This document shows positions 9,556 through 16,627 of a DNA stretch of 64,000 nucleotides, piece by piece. This DNA is from Luteolibacter yonseiensis. GTDB taxonomy: Bacteria; Verrucomicrobiota; Verrucomicrobiia; Verrucomicrobiales; Akkermansiaceae. Each line of letters begins with the position of its first letter. Position 1 is the stretch's first letter. The notes under the pieces are model-generated. The model did no database searches and was not told where the DNA came from. It was given only the letters and a program-made list of their open reading frames with translations. A program made the position numbers and the translations under genes. The stretch lies in contig NZ_JAENIK010000004.1 in assembly GCF_016595465.1 (NCBI RefSeq), forward strand, positions 434,001-498,000. The letters are read 5' to 3'.

Positions 9556-9628
9556 TGGAGCATAGGAGATTCGAACTCCTGACCTCTTCATTGCGAACGA
9601 AGCGCTCTACCAACTGAGCTAATGCCCC
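9556..9628 (-). tRNA. tRNA-Ala (anticodon CGC)
   Basis: The 73-nt cloverleaf folds fully: acceptor GGGGCAT/ATGCTCC, D-arm GCTC/GAGC, anticodon stem CTTCG/TGAAG with loop TTCGCAA (anticodon CGC, reads GCG), variable loop AGGTC, and T-arm AGGAG/CTCCT with loop TTCGAAT. The acceptor contains the G3-U70 pair that marks tRNA-Ala. The CCA end is not encoded. The anticodon stem closes with G31-U39. Confidence 0.95.
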
Positions 9629-9778
9629 TCACGTCCTTACCTCCGATTCACTGACAGACCACGGCCACCGGCACAAGGCAGAAATTCAGGCGGTCGCATT
9701 TCCGATTTCACATCAAAAAATATTCGGTCACTTTAACAATGTTTTGCCAAAATCGCCCGAAGCATCATCATCCCGCGC

Positions 9779-10384
9779 ATGAAACCGGTTCTTTGGACGC
9801 TCGTATCCTGCGTGTTCGCGCTCGCCCTTTCCAGCTGTGGAAACAGTGGCGGCGGTGGAAATCCCCAAGCCTCCACCGGCCCATTCGACCGAAACGGCAA
9901 TTACGTGGAAGAATGGGCTGACAATCCCGCGAAATGGCGGAAGAGCGGTGGTTCCCCCTCGCCTCACGAACTCAAGAGCGACGAGCTCCCGGAAATTGCC
10001 CGGAACGACCAGCCTCCGCAGAATTCGGTGCCGTTGGTGACCTCTTCCGCCTCTGTGAACAAGCCCGTTCCGACCATCGGCCAGACCCAGATCGCGAAGA
10101 ACAAATCCACGACGGCCAAGCCCACCCAGGTGGTGGTCAGGACACGCCCCTTGGAAACCCCCTCCGCCAGCAGCTCCAAACCGAAGCCCAAGCCGAAGCC
10201 CGTTCTGGTCAAGGCCAAGCCAAAACCCAAACCCAAATCCACCCGCTATGTCGTGAAACAGGGCGACTCTCTCTCCGCCATCGCCAGCCGCACGGGAGCC
10301 TCGGTCTCGGCCATCAAGGCACAAAACGGCATTTCCGGAACCCTGATCCGTCCCGGCCAGTCGCTCGTCATTCCGAAGCGCTGA
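9779..10384 (+). CDS. LysM-domain lipoprotein
   Basis: The 201-residue protein has a lipoprotein signal (MKPVLWTLVSCVFALALSSC, lipobox LSSC), a Gly/Asn patch, and a long Pro/Lys/Ser linker with repeated KPKPKPK. One C-terminal LysM domain runs from about residue 155 (RYVVKQGDSLSAIASRTG ... IRPGQSLVIPKR). LysM binds peptidoglycan GlcNAc chains, so it is probably an outer-membrane lipoprotein whose linker spans to the wall. No catalytic domain is attached. It faces the AraC-type gene tail to tail with an 18-bp gap. Confidence 0.9.
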   Translation: MKPVLWTLVSCVFALALSSCGNSGGGGNPQASTGPFDRNGNYVEEWADNPAKWRKSGGSPSPHELKSDELPEIARNDQPPQNSVPLVTSSASVNKPVPTIGQTQIAKNKSTTAKPTQVVVRTRPLETPSASSSKPKPKPKPVLVKAKPKPKPKSTRYVVKQGDSLSAIASRTGASVSAIKAQNGISGTLIRPGQSLVIPKR

Positions 10385-10402
10385 CGAACGCCTCAACACA
10401 TC

Positions 10403-10786
10403 TCACGAATGCCCCTTGGACGGGTCGAACACATGGCGGTCCCGCTGGAACTTGTCCGGTGAGGTTTGATAATAGAGGTAGAACTGGCGGCAGAAGGTGT
10501 GCAGGGACATGAATCCCAGATCCCTGGCGACTTCCTCCGGAGATTTTCCGCCCTCCAACTTCCTGCGGGCCACCACCATCCGCTCCAGCTTCATCCAGTG
10601 CTTCGGCGGCAGTCCGATATCCCGGACGAACAGGATGTGCAGGTACCGGTTGCTGCAACCGAGCGCCCGGCACACGTCCGCAACCCGGTACCCCTTGCTG
10701 AACGCAAGACGCTCAAGGCAGTGATTCTCCCCCGAGTTTGACTCGACGACACGCCACGTTTGGTTTGACCGGATGATCCTTAGCAA
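10403..10786 (-). CDS. Minimal AraC-family DNA-binding protein
   Basis: The roughly 127-residue product is essentially only the AraC double helix-turn-helix. The first HTH spans AFSKGYRVADVCRALGCSN, followed by YLHILFVRDIGLPPKHWMKLERM; the second is KSPEEVARDLGFMSLHTFCRQF, ending YYQTSPDKFQRDR. The effector or dimerisation domain of normal AraC proteins (150-200 residues) is missing. The only plausible start is TTG at 10786; no in-frame ATG or GTG precedes the first helix and a stop lies five codons upstream. It may be a genuine short regulator or the surviving 3' part of a larger gene. Confidence 0.7.
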   Translation of the reverse strand: MLRIIRSNQTWRVVESNSGENHCLERLAFSKGYRVADVCRALGCSNRYLHILFVRDIGLPPKHWMKLERMVVARRKLEGGKSPEEVARDLGFMSLHTFCRQFYLYYQTSPDKFQRDRHVFDPSKGHS

Positions 10787-11008
10787 AATGTTAGACTCTT
10801 AAACAGAAGACCCTAAATCTCATGGCCAATACCCCGGAAGGTCAATGTACCTTTTCGGCACTTTTTAGTCCGCCCCATCCTTCATCCGCGACTGCTTGTG
10901 TCCCGCAAGCAATTCAATATTAAACGTATATCAATACTGTAACATTTCAAGCCCGGGACCGTTGTTAAAACTCCCGCCGCTCTGCCGGAAATCATTGAAA
11001 TTTATCCC
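10787..11008. promoter_or_regulatory. AT-rich divergent intergenic region before recO
   Basis: This region is clearly more AT-rich than its surroundings and lies between the divergent AraC-type gene and recO. A possible recO promoter is TTGTGT (10896) with a 16-bp spacer and TATTAA (10918). This is by eye only. No other structure is evident. Confidence 0.3.
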
Positions 11009-11545
11009 GTGGATACCACCGCCGCCATTGCCATCCGGCTCACCCGCCTGACCGAAACCAGCCTCATCGTGCATTGGTTCACCGGAGCACACGGACTCGT
11101 CAAAACCGTGGCCAAGGGAGCGAGACGGTCAAGAAGTCCTTTCGCCGGAAAACTCGACTTGTTTTTCGGAGGCGAGATCTCGTTCAGCCGCTCGCGCGGC
11201 GGGGAACTCCACACCCTGCGGGAAGTCTCCATCCTTGATTGGCGTGAGGGACTCCGGAAAAGCTACAGCTCCACCCTGCTCGCCGCCTACTGCTGCCAAC
11301 TGCTGGAATCCGCGGTGGAGCCGGAACATTCCGAACCGGAACTCCATGATCTGCTGCGGCGCGCGCTGGACCACTTGGACGCCGCACCGGCCAGTTTGCG
11401 CGCGCTGCGTCATTTTGAAACGGAACTCGCGCGCCTGCTCGGGGTTTCCCATGAACGCAGCCCGGCGGAAATCTCACTCCGGGACGCCCTCGGCACACTT
11501 CCCGCTTCAAGGAAGGAACTTCTGGAAAGACTCGGCCCGCTGTGA
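11009..11545 (+). CDS. recO: DNA repair protein RecO, short form
   Basis: The 178-residue protein starts with GTG. The N-terminal OB-fold is recognisable: AIAIRLTRLTETSLIVHWFTGAHGLVKTVAKGARRSRSPFAGKLDLF is the standard RecO opening, followed by HTLREVSILDWREGLR and the alpha-helical domain (LLAAYCCQLLESAVEP ... LRALRHFETELARLLGV). Usual RecO proteins are about 230-250 residues and often carry a Cys4 zinc module after the FE-x-LL-x-GY segment. Here the chain ends soon after that point with no Cys cluster. RecO loads RecA with RecR and anneals SSB-coated ssDNA. It is followed closely by the TPR gene and is probably co-transcribed. Confidence 0.88.
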   Translation: MDTTAAIAIRLTRLTETSLIVHWFTGAHGLVKTVAKGARRSRSPFAGKLDLFFGGEISFSRSRGGELHTLREVSILDWREGLRKSYSSTLLAAYCCQLLESAVEPEHSEPELHDLLRRALDHLDAAPASLRALRHFETELARLLGVSHERSPAEISLRDALGTLPASRKELLERLGPL

Positions 11546-11601
11546 GATTTCAGCTAGTCAGAGCAAAAAAATCGCCGATACTAGCTCCAATCCCAAAAAC
11601 C

Positions 11602-12498
11602 ATGGACTCTCCAACCGCTACCCTCATCGGCATTTTGCAAGACCGCGTGGAATCCTTGCGCGACGCCGGAAATCTAAACGAGGCGCTGCACGCCGCATCC
11701 GCCGCCGTGGAAAAAACCCAGCAAAGCCTGGGTCCCGACCTCGACAGCATCGACGCCTTCGCCTCCGCTCTTGAAATCCGCGGCGACATCCAGCGGGAAT
11801 TGGGAAAATTTGAAGAAGCCCGGGACGATTACCGGCAGGCGATCGACCAGTTGCAGGATCGCCCCGACCGCTTCGACCAGGTCGGCCGCCTGCACGCCGC
11901 CCTCGGCGCGGCCTATGATGGTCTGGGAATCGAGGCGCGCGCCGTGAACCATTGGCAGAAAGCCATCGAGTTCTTCGAAAAAAACGATCCCCCGCTGCTG
12001 CTGGACATCGCCACCATCTCGAACAACCTCGGTTTCATCACCAAGGCGAACGGCGATCTGGACACCGCGGAATCCCACTTCCTCAGGGCGCTGGAAATCT
12101 CACACTCCCAGCTAGGCCAGGAGCACGAACAAACCGCCACCGTCTCCAGCAACCTCGGAGCGCTCTACCAGGCCGCGGGCTTCCACGAGCAATCGCGCGA
12201 GATGCACATGATCGCCTTGGAAACCCGCCGGAACCTGCTCGGCGAGGAACACCCGGATACCGCCCAATCCCATAACAACCTCGCCCTCGCCCTGTTGAAC
12301 ACCGGTGACCGCTCGTGGGCGCGCCGCCATTTTGAAAAATCCCTTTCCGGTTACGAAGCGCTGGGCCCTGAATACGCCGACGACCTCGAAGCCGTCGCGG
12401 GGAATTACTGCGACTTCCTCCGCGAGGAAGGCGAGGCGCAGCTCGCCGACGTCATCGCCGGGCGGGTGCGCGAAGTGCTCGGCACCGCCGTCGCCTGA
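11602..12498 (+). CDS. Kinesin-light-chain-type tetratricopeptide repeat protein
   Basis: The 298-residue protein starts at ATG 11602. A GTG at 11542 overlapping recO is possible, but its extra 20 residues look non-coding. TPR units of about 42 residues fill most of the chain. Two carry the kinesin-light-chain pattern H-x-x-x-A-x-x-x-x-N-L-(A/G)-x-L-Y: HEQTATVSSNLGALYQAAG and HPDTAQSHNNLALALLNTG. No signal peptide or membrane segment is seen, so it is a cytoplasmic protein-interaction scaffold. The function is unknown. Confidence 0.85.
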   Translation: MDSPTATLIGILQDRVESLRDAGNLNEALHAASAAVEKTQQSLGPDLDSIDAFASALEIRGDIQRELGKFEEARDDYRQAIDQLQDRPDRFDQVGRLHAALGAAYDGLGIEARAVNHWQKAIEFFEKNDPPLLLDIATISNNLGFITKANGDLDTAESHFLRALEISHSQLGQEHEQTATVSSNLGALYQAAGFHEQSREMHMIALETRRNLLGEEHPDTAQSHNNLALALLNTGDRSWARRHFEKSLSGYEALGPEYADDLEAVAGNYCDFLREEGEAQLADVIAGRVREVLGTAVA

Positions 12499-12523
12499 GC
12501 GATTTCACACAATCACAACAATC

Positions 12524-12553
12524 GCCCGGTGGAAACTCCACCGGGCTATTTTT
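12524..12553 (+). terminator. Rho-independent terminator
   Basis: GCCCGGTGGA-AAC-TCCACCGGGC is a perfect 10-bp stem followed by TATTTTT. It lies 25 bp after the TPR gene and may also serve the convergent PcfJ-like gene. Confidence 0.9.
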
Positions 12554-12563
12554 GGCCGATATT

Positions 12564-13877
12564 CTAAATCGGGAATGTCAGCTCTATCGCATCCGCCCAT
12601 TTGCGGAGCATGGGAATCTCACGGGCCGTGACAAGCCGGTTCCTGCGGCCCCGGGTTTGAAGGATCCTGCGGGACCGCCGGTCGACCTCGATGGTGAGAT
12701 GGCTGGTGGTGATGGTTCTCCCTCCGACCGTCTCTTCCTGCCGGACGCTGAAGATGGAACACCGTCCCGCCTTGCACGCCCGGCCATAGGTATGGATACA
12801 GTGCTTCATCGCCCGGCTCTCTGCCACGAGCTGCCATTGGTGGGTGAGTTCCACGATCCGGAAACGGGAAGACATGCCTCCTTCCTCGTGCACGGATTCA
12901 AATGTCCTGGAACGTGGCAGACACGCCCATCGGTTTCCATTCATCTGGTGAAGCTCCGCTCTGAGGTGCCGGCAGTTGATATCATTGCGGCTGCCCGGCA
13001 TTTCGATACGGACCAACCTCAGCAATGTCCGCCAATAGCGGCGGCTGTATCGCAACAGTTCATCGAGTGGCAATGCGGTCAATGATTCCGCCCGTGAAAC
13101 ATGCTCCCTTTCCATGACTTCGATCAAGGTATCCGCGATCAATCCGAAATGCCCGGGATCGAAATCTTTCGCGCGGATCAGTTTCTCCAGCAATCGCGAC
13201 CATATCGCATCATTGGAAAGATCCCTGACCATCCTGCTGGATGATACCTCCGCCAGCCATTCCTCCCCACCGCCCGATGATCTCACCTGTCCCCAGCGCA
13301 ACGCCTGGCGGATGGTCAGATCACGGGGCGCCCGCATCGCCAGATGCAGCGCGCGCGAGGTGATCGATGGCGGCATGCCCCGGACTTTCCTCAAACTTCC
13401 GCCAAGGGCGAAGTGGCAGTACCAATCGCGCTCCAGATAGCGGAGCTCGCCTTTCACCAGCCATGCGTTGTCAAAAAACTCCGGCACTTCCCAGAGCATG
13501 AAGAGGTGGCCCAGAAGGCTGCGAATGACGGCCCGCGGATCTTCCGAGCGGTCTCCGCTCCAGGTTTCGGGCTGGCGGATCCATTTCTCCGCATAGGCGG
13601 AAATACGGGTCAGAACCGGGATGAGCTGATATTCCGAGGGGTGGACCCGGGTGAGCAGGTTGCATTTTTCTTCTATCGCGGCCAGAAGCCGGGCACAGGG
13701 ATCGCGGATGGGTTGTGTCAGCGGATGCGGACCACGGAAGATCCGGGCAAGCGAGTGGCAATGCTGGCGGAGATTGTTGTTGGATAGGTGGCGCGCGGTC
13801 CAAGGCTCTCCACGAGCGATCGCCGGAGTGATGTATATGGACAGGCGCGATTCTCCCGAATACGGGTAATGAGACAT
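12564..13877 (-). CDS. PcfJ-like protein
   Basis: The 437-residue product has an AGGAAA Shine-Dalgarno sequence five bases before ATG. The N-terminal 300 residues are helical and Arg/Trp-rich without a recognised fold. The last 120 residues match the PcfJ domain: FRIVELTHQWQLVAESRAM, then MKHCIHTYGRACKAGRCSIF, TIEVDRRSRRILQTRGRRNR and a closing LRKWADAIEL. PcfJ was named on a conjugative plasmid but occurs widely on chromosomes; its biochemical role is not established. No conjugation or mobile genes are next to it. A 620-bp gene-free region lies upstream. Confidence 0.8.
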   Translation of the reverse strand: MSHYPYSGESRLSIYITPAIARGEPWTARHLSNNNLRQHCHSLARIFRGPHPLTQPIRDPCARLLAAIEEKCNLLTRVHPSEYQLIPVLTRISAYAEKWIRQPETWSGDRSEDPRAVIRSLLGHLFMLWEVPEFFDNAWLVKGELRYLERDWYCHFALGGSLRKVRGMPPSITSRALHLAMRAPRDLTIRQALRWGQVRSSGGGEEWLAEVSSSRMVRDLSNDAIWSRLLEKLIRAKDFDPGHFGLIADTLIEVMEREHVSRAESLTALPLDELLRYSRRYWRTLLRLVRIEMPGSRNDINCRHLRAELHQMNGNRWACLPRSRTFESVHEEGGMSSRFRIVELTHQWQLVAESRAMKHCIHTYGRACKAGRCSIFSVRQEETVGGRTITTSHLTIEVDRRSRRILQTRGRRNRLVTAREIPMLRKWADAIELTFPI

Positions 13878-14501
13878 GATGATTTCCTGATAAATTTGAA
13901 CATGACCAGCCCCTGCGGAAAGCAGCCGGCCGGAAACAAGGTCATGCGCGCCAACGCGGTGCGCATGTTCTAACGGGTGGCTCGCCCTGCGAGCCGTCCG
14001 GAAGAATCAGGAATGAAATTGAAACAAAAACATGACGAACCGGGATGCACGAAAACACGACATCCGTCAATCCCCTACTTGATATGTCGGACATGCTTTG
14101 GCCATGAGTCCATGTTAGAGATAACATGATAAGCCAGGCACCACCGACATGATCGTATGATGTGAGTTTCGGATTGAGTCGCCAAACCTTGGACTGCGCG
14201 CAGCCCGCTGCCGCTTTTATCTGCCAGCTTGCTGGCCGGACGGACGGTGCGGATGCATCATTGCATATCATCCCCTTTGCAACAGCCGGCGGAGTAATGG
14301 AGTCATTCGCTTGGGCTCCTCCGTGCCAGCAGGCGGATTACGGAAAGCGGCGGCCAGCCGCACGCGGTCCGAGGACTCCGCCCCGGTTTCCACGCACCCG
14401 CCTGCCGCCGGTCTGATAGCCGCCTGGCTGCCACGACCAAACACATTTCGGCATTGTTCGACGGGTCCCGACGTGCGGGCCGGTTGAAGCCGGCGCTCCA
14501 C
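13878..14501. other. Gene-free interval with hairpins
   Basis: I find no convincing coding frame in these 624 bp; short open frames lack start signals and protein-like composition. It holds a 10-bp-stem hairpin at 13943-13967 and a GCCGG-TTGAAG-CCGGC palindrome at 14479-14494 just 3' of ispF. The middle part (about 14000-14200) is less GC-rich and could contain the PcfJ-gene promoter or a small RNA. Neither is proven. Confidence 0.5.
13943..13967. repeat. Hairpin upstream of the PcfJ-like gene
   Basis: CATGCGCGCC-AACGC-GGTGCGCATG has a 10-bp stem with one G-U/G-T position and a 5-nt loop. It lies 66 bp before the PcfJ-like start. No T-run follows, so it is more likely an operator-like or mRNA leader element than a terminator. 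Confidence 0.45.
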
Positions 14502-14966
14502 TCAATCCACCTGCGCCACCGCCATCGCCGCGATGCCTTCCCTACGACCGATGAAACCCATGGTTTCGTTCGTGGTCGCCTTGATGCCCACCCGCTCGGG
14601 CGGGATGCCGAGCGCCTCGCCGATGTTCCTCCGCATGGCGTCGCGATGGGGCAGGACTTTCGGCGCTTCCGCGATGAGAGTGGAATCGACGTTGATGATC
14701 CTCAGCCCTGCTTCGGCGGCGAGTTCGCGGCACTTCACGAGGATCTTCAACGAGCTGATGTCCTTGCACGCCGGATCCCCGGGCGGGAAAAAGAAACCGA
14801 TGTCCGGCTGCCCCATGGCTCCGAGCAAGGCATCCGCGATGGCATGGCAAAGCACGTCCGCATCCGAGTGGCCGGCCAATCCGTGGGTGTGGGGGATGGT
14901 CACACCGCCGAGCACCAGCGGGCGGTTTTCTGCGAATTGGTGGACGTCGTAGCCGATGCCGGTCAT
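14502..14966 (-). CDS. ispF: 2-C-methyl-D-erythritol 2,4-cyclodiphosphate synthase
   Basis: The 154-residue protein starts at MTGIGYDVHQF, the conserved IspF beginning with metal ligands D-x-H; upstream in-frame codons are discarded. Other family signatures are GLAGHSDADVLCHAIADALLGA (metal His, active-site loop), DIGFFFPP, NVDSTLIAEAPK and KATTNETMGFIGRREGIAA. It cyclises CDP-ME 2-phosphate to MEcDP in the MEP isoprenoid pathway; no other MEP gene is nearby. Length is normal. It lies 70 bp downstream of the IMPase-family gene and could be in the same transcript. Confidence 0.97.
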   Translation of the reverse strand: MTGIGYDVHQFAENRPLVLGGVTIPHTHGLAGHSDADVLCHAIADALLGAMGQPDIGFFFPPGDPACKDISSLKILVKCRELAAEAGLRIINVDSTLIAEAPKVLPHRDAMRRNIGEALGIPPERVGIKATTNETMGFIGRREGIAAMAVAQVD

Positions 14967-15036
14967 TGGAAGAGTGATGGGTGGTGATGGATGGGAATGC
15001 GGAAAACTCCCGATGGAATCCTCCGCCGCGGTCATG

Positions 15037-15786
15037 TCAGAGGATCTCGTCCACCGGAATCAGTCCGTTGGTCGCGACGATGCCATACGCGTCGCCTTTC
15101 CCGGCGATCGGAGTGAGTTCGACCTTTCCTCCTGCCGTCTCGACCAGCAACTGGCCCGCGGCGATGTCCCAAAGGGAAATGCGGGACTCGATATAACCAT
15201 CGAGACGACCGCTGGCGAGGTAGGCCATCCCGAGGGCGGCGGAGCCCATCATGCGCATCTTGCGGGCGCGCACGGAGGCACGGTGGAAACGCTCCACTCC
15301 GGTGCGGAGGGAGTCGCCATCTTTGCCACTGCCCACATAGAGGATGGAGTCCGAGAGCTTGTCACGCTTGCTGGCGGTGACGGGTTTGCCGTTCAGCATG
15401 GCGGGGCCGCCCTTTTCGACGGTCCACGTCTCGCCCACCATGGGATCATGGATCACACCGACAACGATTTCCCCGCCGACGCGGAGCGCGATGGAAACAC
15501 AGAAGTGAGGGATGCCGTAATAGAAATTCACGGTGCCGTCTATGGGATCCACGATCCATTGACGGTCGGACTCCTGATTCCCGGCGATGCCCTCTTCGCC
15601 GTAGAGCGCGTCGCCCTCGCGCGCGCCGAGGAGGATCCGGGTGATCAGATCCTGGGATTCCTTGTCGAGCGCGAGCTTGATGTCGTGATCGGAAGCTTCA
15701 TCGACGACGGTGTCGGTGCCGAAGTATTTGCGGAGAAGTCTGCCCGCTTCGTGGGCGGCGTGGGTGGCGAGGGCGAGGTCGTTCAT
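15037..15786 (-). CDS. Inositol monophosphatase family protein
   Basis: The 249-residue protein starts at MNDLALATHAAHEAGRLLRK; the open frame above it is an artefact of the palindromic repeat region. Family motifs: ALYGEEG (Glu), WIVDPIDGTVNFYYGIPHFC (metal-binding DPIDGT), GSAALGMAYLASGRLDGYIE and LWDIAAGQLLVETAGG (third metal Asp). It is a Mg-dependent phosphomonoesterase, SuhB/IMPase-like. The true substrate (inositol-1-P, CysQ-type PAP, histidinol-P) cannot be read from motifs alone. It lies between coaB and ispF on the same strand. Confidence 0.93.
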   Translation of the reverse strand: MNDLALATHAAHEAGRLLRKYFGTDTVVDEASDHDIKLALDKESQDLITRILLGAREGDALYGEEGIAGNQESDRQWIVDPIDGTVNFYYGIPHFCVSIALRVGGEIVVGVIHDPMVGETWTVEKGGPAMLNGKPVTASKRDKLSDSILYVGSGKDGDSLRTGVERFHRASVRARKMRMMGSAALGMAYLASGRLDGYIESRISLWDIAAGQLLVETAGGKVELTPIAGKGDAYGIVATNGLIPVDEIL

Positions 15787-15793
15787 GGAAGAG

Positions 15794-15897
15794 GTTGGGA
15801 GTTGATGGTTGAAAGTTGAGGGAAAGATGAAGCGGACGGAGTGAGAGCGAGTGGGCGATGGTTCTTTGCTATCAACTCTCAACCATCAACCCTCAAC
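15794..15897. repeat. Inverted repeat spanning the coaB 3' end
   Basis: Arms 15794-15819 (GTTGGGAGTTGATGGTTGAA...) and 15872-15897 are reverse complements over 26 bases with three mismatches, separated by about 52 bp. The right arm encodes the last residues of coaB (KKLRVDG). The left arm sits directly upstream of the IMPase-family start. Each arm is itself built of GTTGA-type direct repeats. Confidence 0.75.
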
Positions 15898-16526
15898 TTC
15901 TTAATACCCACGATGGCGTCGACCAGTGTGAGAGAAAGCTCCACTTTCGAAGCGCGTGGCAATGTTTCGGTGCGGTCGGGATAGACAAGAAGGACCTGGT
16001 TTTCATCTGAGTCGAAGCCGATGCCCGGCTGGGAGACATCGTTGGCGATGACGAGGTCGCATTGCTTCCGCACCAGCTTTTCGCGGGCGTTCGCTTCGAG
16101 ATTCTCGGTCTCCGCGGCGAAACCCACAAGAGTTCCGGTAAATCCGAATTTCTCACGGGCCGAGCCGAGGATGTCGGCGGTGCGGACAAGTTCCAGCGTG
16201 AGGGTGTCGCCGGACTTCTTGATCTTCTGCGACCGGACGCCTGACGGTGTGTAATCCGCAACAGCGGCGGAAAAAACCGCCACATCCATTTTCCCGATGT
16301 AGCGGGCGACGGCATCATGCATTTCGGCGGCGGTCTCGACCGGAATGAAATCAACACCGTCCGGCACATCCAGATTCGTGGGACCGGAAATCAGCAGGAC
16401 CGAATGCCCTTCGTGAAGGAACGCACCGGCGAGGGTGTAGCCCATCTTCCCGGACGAACGGTTCGTCAGGAAACGCACCGGATCAATCGGTTCGCGGGTC
16501 GGGCCGGCGGTCAGGAGGACTTTCAC
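15879..16526 (-). CDS. coaB: Phosphopantothenate-cysteine ligase, stand-alone CoaB
   Basis: The 215-residue protein corresponds only to the CoaB half of the usual Dfp/CoaBC fusion. Motifs: LLTAGPTREPIDPVRFLTNRS with SSGKMG, SAAVADYTP (core loop), QKIKK (conserved Lys) and a C-terminal VGFAAETENLEANAREKL, IANDVSQPGIGFDSDEN. It joins 4'-phosphopantothenate and cysteine for coenzyme A synthesis. The flavin-dependent decarboxylase CoaC must be encoded elsewhere. The start MKVLLTAGPT matches the domain border exactly. Confidence 0.93.
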   Translation of the reverse strand: MKVLLTAGPTREPIDPVRFLTNRSSGKMGYTLAGAFLHEGHSVLLISGPTNLDVPDGVDFIPVETAAEMHDAVARYIGKMDVAVFSAAVADYTPSGVRSQKIKKSGDTLTLELVRTADILGSAREKFGFTGTLVGFAAETENLEANAREKLVRKQCDLVIANDVSQPGIGFDSDENQVLLVYPDRTETLPRASKVELSLTLVDAIVGIKKLRVDG

Positions 16527-16627
16527 GGAGAGAGTTTGGACGGAGCGGCAAACGTGGCAAGAGGGAATGCGGAGGCACGAAAAAGCCCGCCGCCGGGCGA
16601 CCGGGGCGGGCCATGGATGGAGACGCT

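Noticed and set aside
14162..14500. Possible small genes in the gene-free interval
   Set aside because: Frames are short, lack ribosome-binding sites and overlap a palindrome; no recognisable protein.
6609..14501. Whole block as a possible genomic island or defence cluster
   Set aside because: No integrase, transposase, phage gene or att-like duplication of the tRNA end was found; recO, TPR and LysM genes look ancestral.
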